Shown here: one piece after another, positions 61,940-64,000 of the stretch
Position numbering within the stretch: the first letter of the stretch is position 1
Layout: the number at the start of each line of letters is the position of its first letter
Origin: Rhabdobacter roseus
GTDB lineage: Bacteria > Bacteroidota > Bacteroidia > Cytophagales > Spirosomataceae
Reading direction: 5' to 3'
DNA: 64,000 bases
Assembly (NCBI RefSeq): GCF_014202275.1
Contig: NZ_JACHGF010000004.1
Coordinates: 456,928-520,927 of the forward strand
Made by a program: the position numbers and the translations under genes
Notes under the pieces: model-generated
Told to the model about the DNA's origin: nothing
The model's database searches: none
Seen by the model: only the letters and a program-made list of their open reading frames with translations

Positions 61940-62935
61940 ATGTCACAGACGAATTCCCAACAAGAGCCTCTACTGATAGAGGACCCGCTTCGGTTTGTTT
62001 TGTTCCCCATCAAGCACTCGGATATTTGGGAAATGTATAAACGCCACGAAGCCTCTTTCTGGACGGCCGAGGAGATCGACCTCTCGCAGGATCAGAAGGA
62101 TTGGGAAAACCTGAACGATGGCGAACGCCACTTCATCTCGCACATTTTGGCCTTTTTTGCGGCTTCTGACGGCATCGTGAACGAAAACCTGGCCATTAAC
62201 TTTCTGAGTGAAGTGCAGTACGCCGAGGCCAAGTGTTTCTACGGCTTCCAGATCGCCATGGAGAACATCCACTCCGAGACCTACTCGCTGCTGATCGATA
62301 CGTACATCAAAGATCCTACGGAAAAAGACCGCCTGCTACGCGCCATCGACACGGTACCCTGCGTACATAAAAAAGCCGAATGGGCGCTGAAATGGATCAA
62401 TAGCCCGGACTTCACGGAGCGGATCATTGCGTTTGCGGCGGTAGAGGGAATTTTCTTTTCGGGCTCGTTCTGCTCGATCTTCTGGCTGAAAAAACGCGGC
62501 CTGATGCCCGGCTTGTCGTTTTCCAACGAGCTCATCTCGCGTGACGAAGGCCTGCACTGCGAGTTTGCGTGCCTGCTTTATACGCAGCATATCAAGAACA
62601 AACTATCCGAAGCGCGGGTGAAGGAAATCATTCTGGATGCCGTCGAGATTGAGAAGGAATTTATATCTGAAGCCCTGCCGGTTTCGCTCATCGGCATGAA
62701 CGCCGAGCTCATGAAGCAGTACATCGAGTTCGTGGCTGATTTCTGGCTGGAGCGCCTGGGTTGTTCGAAGCACTTTGGTTCTTCCAATCCGTTCGATTTC
62801 ATGGAGCTCATCTCGCTGCCGGGCAAGACCAACTTCTTCGAAAAACGCGTGGGTGAGTACCAGAAGGCCGGCGTGATGACGGGCATGAACGACAAGGAGT
62901 CGTCCCATAAGATTGCCTTCGACGACGATTTCTGA
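61940..62935 (+). CDS. nrdB: Ribonucleoside-diphosphate reductase, beta (radical) subunit
   Basis: 331 aa, class I R2. The metal-site acids and histidines are seen in order: [15 protein letters not shown] (Asp), [17 protein letters not shown] (Glu and His) and later [13 protein letters not shown] (Glu and His). The radical tyrosine is in AKCFYGFQ, as in eukaryote-like R2 proteins. The C-terminus has [17 protein letters not shown], the acidic tail that docks on NrdA. It makes deoxyribonucleotides together with NrdA. nrdA does not follow here, where a minus-strand recX is convergent, so the large subunit must lie elsewhere. Confidence 0.95.
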   Translation: MSQTNSQQEPLLIEDPLRFVLFPIKHSDIWEMYKRHEASFWTAEEIDLSQDQKDWENLNDGERHFISHILAFFAASDGIVNENLAINFLSEVQYAEAKCFYGFQIAMENIHSETYSLLIDTYIKDPTEKDRLLRAIDTVPCVHKKAEWALKWINSPDFTERIIAFAAVEGIFFSGSFCSIFWLKKRGLMPGLSFSNELISRDEGLHCEFACLLYTQHIKNKLSEARVKEIILDAVEIEKEFISEALPVSLIGMNAELMKQYIEFVADFWLERLGCSKHFGSSNPFDFMELISLPGKTNFFEKRVGEYQKAGVMTGMNDKESSHKIAFDDDF

Positions 62936-62972
62936 GGTAATCCTCTAAGTACCTTGAAAGTACCTGCTTACC

Positions 62973-63013
62973 CAAAGTACCCCCGCCAGACTTCTTTTGG
63001 CGGGGGTACTTTG
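62973..63013. terminator. Bidirectional terminator with GTAC stem
   Basis: CAAAGTACCCCCGCCA (62973-62988) pairs perfectly with 62998-63013, loop 9 nt. It lies between convergent nrdB and recX. Its stem is closely related in sequence to that of the terminator at 8211. Confidence 0.85.
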
Positions 63014-63015
63014 CT

Positions 63016-63477
63016 TTAGGTACCTAGGAGCTTCTCGGTGAGTCGCCACACCAGTTCGCTTTCGTAGCCCTTGCCCAGCGCAAAGCGAATGAGCTTTTGC
63101 TTGCGCTTCAGCGGGTCGGTTTCGGTACGTTGCAGGGTACTTAGCTTCTTTTGCAGTAGTTCTTCCAGGGAGGCTTCGTAGGCGGCGTCGCTGATTTCGC
63201 TCATGCCCTGCCGAATGGTGTAGTCGGTGAGGCCGCGGCGGCTTAGCTCTTGCTTGATCTTGTGGCGGCCCCACTGCTTGATCCTGAATTTTCCCCCGGC
63301 AAAAGTACGGGCAAAGCGCTCCTCGCTGAGGTAGTTTTGGCTGATGAGCTCCGCAATGATCTCCTCGGCTTCGTCGCCCCAGACGCCCCATTTTTGCAGG
63401 CGCTGACGTACTTCGTCCTGGGTGCGCTCCTGGTAGGCGCAGTAGGAAGCCGCTTTTTGCAGCAGCAGGCGGTCCAT
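63016..63477 (-). CDS. recX: Regulatory protein RecX
   Basis: 153 aa, all helical with three repeated three-helix units. Typical parts are AASYCAYQERTQDEVRQRLQ, IIAELISQNYLSEERFARTF, GKFRIKQWGRHKIKQELSRR and KQKLIRFALGKGYESELVWR. RecX binds RecA filaments and limits strand exchange. It lies 3 bp after the upstream beta-barrel gene on the same strand and probably shares its mRNA; recA is not in the window. Confidence 0.93.
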   Translation of the reverse strand: MDRLLLQKAASYCAYQERTQDEVRQRLQKWGVWGDEAEEIIAELISQNYLSEERFARTFAGGKFRIKQWGRHKIKQELSRRGLTDYTIRQGMSEISDAAYEASLEELLQKKLSTLQRTETDPLKRKQKLIRFALGKGYESELVWRLTEKLLGT

Positions 63478-63480
63478 AGG

Positions 63481-64000
63481 CTAGTGAATGACGTAGCCTT
63501 CGAACCGGTTTCCGAAGGTGATGGAAATCCCAATGTGCAGCGCCAGAAACCGGGACGAGTTTTTCAGGTCGAACTGCGGCGTACCGTTGCGGCTGCCGGG
63601 AAAACCTACCTGGTACAGGGCCTCGGCCGTCAGGGCAATGCCCTGCGAGATATCATAGCCCAACCCTACCTTGGGCGCAAAACCCAGCGTGGTTTCCCCG
63701 TAGGTATCGTCGTAGATGTTCTGGCCGTTCAGGTTTATTTTGGCAGAAAGGGCCGAGCGGATGGCCCCCACTTCCAGGCCCACGTACGGGTGCAGGTCCG
63801 TGGCGGTGAGGTAGTATTCGGCATGGGCCATGATCGGGATTGTGGCCGCTACGAGCTTGCCGCTTACGCCGCCGTCGGCTTCGGTGATGGTTTCGGCGTA
63901 GCCCCGCACCCGCACCCCCGCGGCCCAGCGGGGCGAGAAATAGTACTTGACGCCCAGCCCGCCGCCCGGTAAGCCCTGACTGCCCGACTGAGCGGGCAGG
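63481..64000 (-). CDS. Outer membrane beta-barrel protein (partial, N-terminus beyond window)
   Basis: The frame is open to the right window edge; about 172 codons are visible. Alternating strands such as GLGVKYYFSPRWAAGVRVRG, LHPYVGLEVGAIRSALSAKI and PKVGLGYDISQGIALTAEAL, ending RFLALHIGISITFG, fit an OmpA-like/porin-family eight-strand barrel. An ATG at 63915 exists but lies within conserved barrel sequence, so the true start is outside. Function unknown. Confidence 0.8.
   Translation of the reverse strand, partial: LPAQSGSQGLPGGGLGVKYYFSPRWAAGVRVRGYAETITEADGGVSGKLVAATIPIMAHAEYYLTATDLHPYVGLEVGAIRSALSAKINLNGQNIYDDTYGETTLGFAPKVGLGYDISQGIALTAEALYQVGFPGSRNGTPQFDLKNSSRFLALHIGISITFGNRFEGYVIH

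Overview
The window is chromosomal DNA of a member of the Bacteroidota, most likely Cytophagales (Spirosomataceae/Dyadobacter-like). The evidence is two SusC/SusD pairs, a Bacteroidota-type TamL lipoprotein in front of TamB, a secreted protein with a type IX secretion (T9SS) C-terminal tail, LytS/LytTR signalling, several -7 boxes of the form TAnnTTTG, and no clear Shine-Dalgarno sites. The species call is inference from gene content; no rRNA or tRNA gene was seen.

Layout: 1-6438 holds tamL (cut by the window edge), tamB and a LolA-like exported protein, all on the minus strand. 6809-17880 is mostly housekeeping: a CBS-domain cystathionine beta-synthase, a TonB-dependent receptor, msrB, pyrD, ftsK, a LolA-family carrier, purQ and a MscS channel. 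18041-20140 is a two-gene glycosyltransferase/methyltransferase unit. 20286-23248 is a ribonucleoside salvage operon (ribokinase, sugar/nucleoside permease, exported nucleoside hydrolase). 23722-30160 holds a MacB/FtsX-type permease and a tesA/ybbA/ybbP-like cluster. 30498-37660 has a secreted beta-helix/malectin T9SS protein, a second TonB-dependent receptor, and a LytS/LytTR two-component pair. 37800-42930 is a SusC/SusD/lipoprotein operon on the minus strand, and 49993-55037 is a second SusC/SusD pair on the plus strand. 55221-64000 contains a small membrane protein, an MFS transporter overlapping an IMPACT/YigZ protein, CorA, a GNAT, a surface glycan cluster (two GT2 enzymes and an FkbM methyltransferase), nrdB, recX and a partial outer membrane beta-barrel gene.

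The most unusual part lies between the two Sus loci (43287-49660). An intact uvrA (minus strand, probable TTG start) is followed downstream by two extra direct copies of its own last 160-185 bp. The copies bracket two unrelated cargoes: an 817-aa TPR/coiled-coil protein with five near-identical 138-bp coding repeats, and a decayed higBA toxin-antitoxin module. Beyond the outermost uvrA fragment is a 13-bp-stem hairpin that looks like the original uvrA terminator. I read this as repeated insertion at the 3' end of uvrA, each event supplying a new 3' end and displacing the old one. No integrase is present in the window.

A second window-wide signal is the abundance of GGTACC, GGTACTTT and AAAGTACC words in both genes and spacers. 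Inverted pairs of this word form the stems of several terminator-like hairpins and one perfect 18-bp palindrome.
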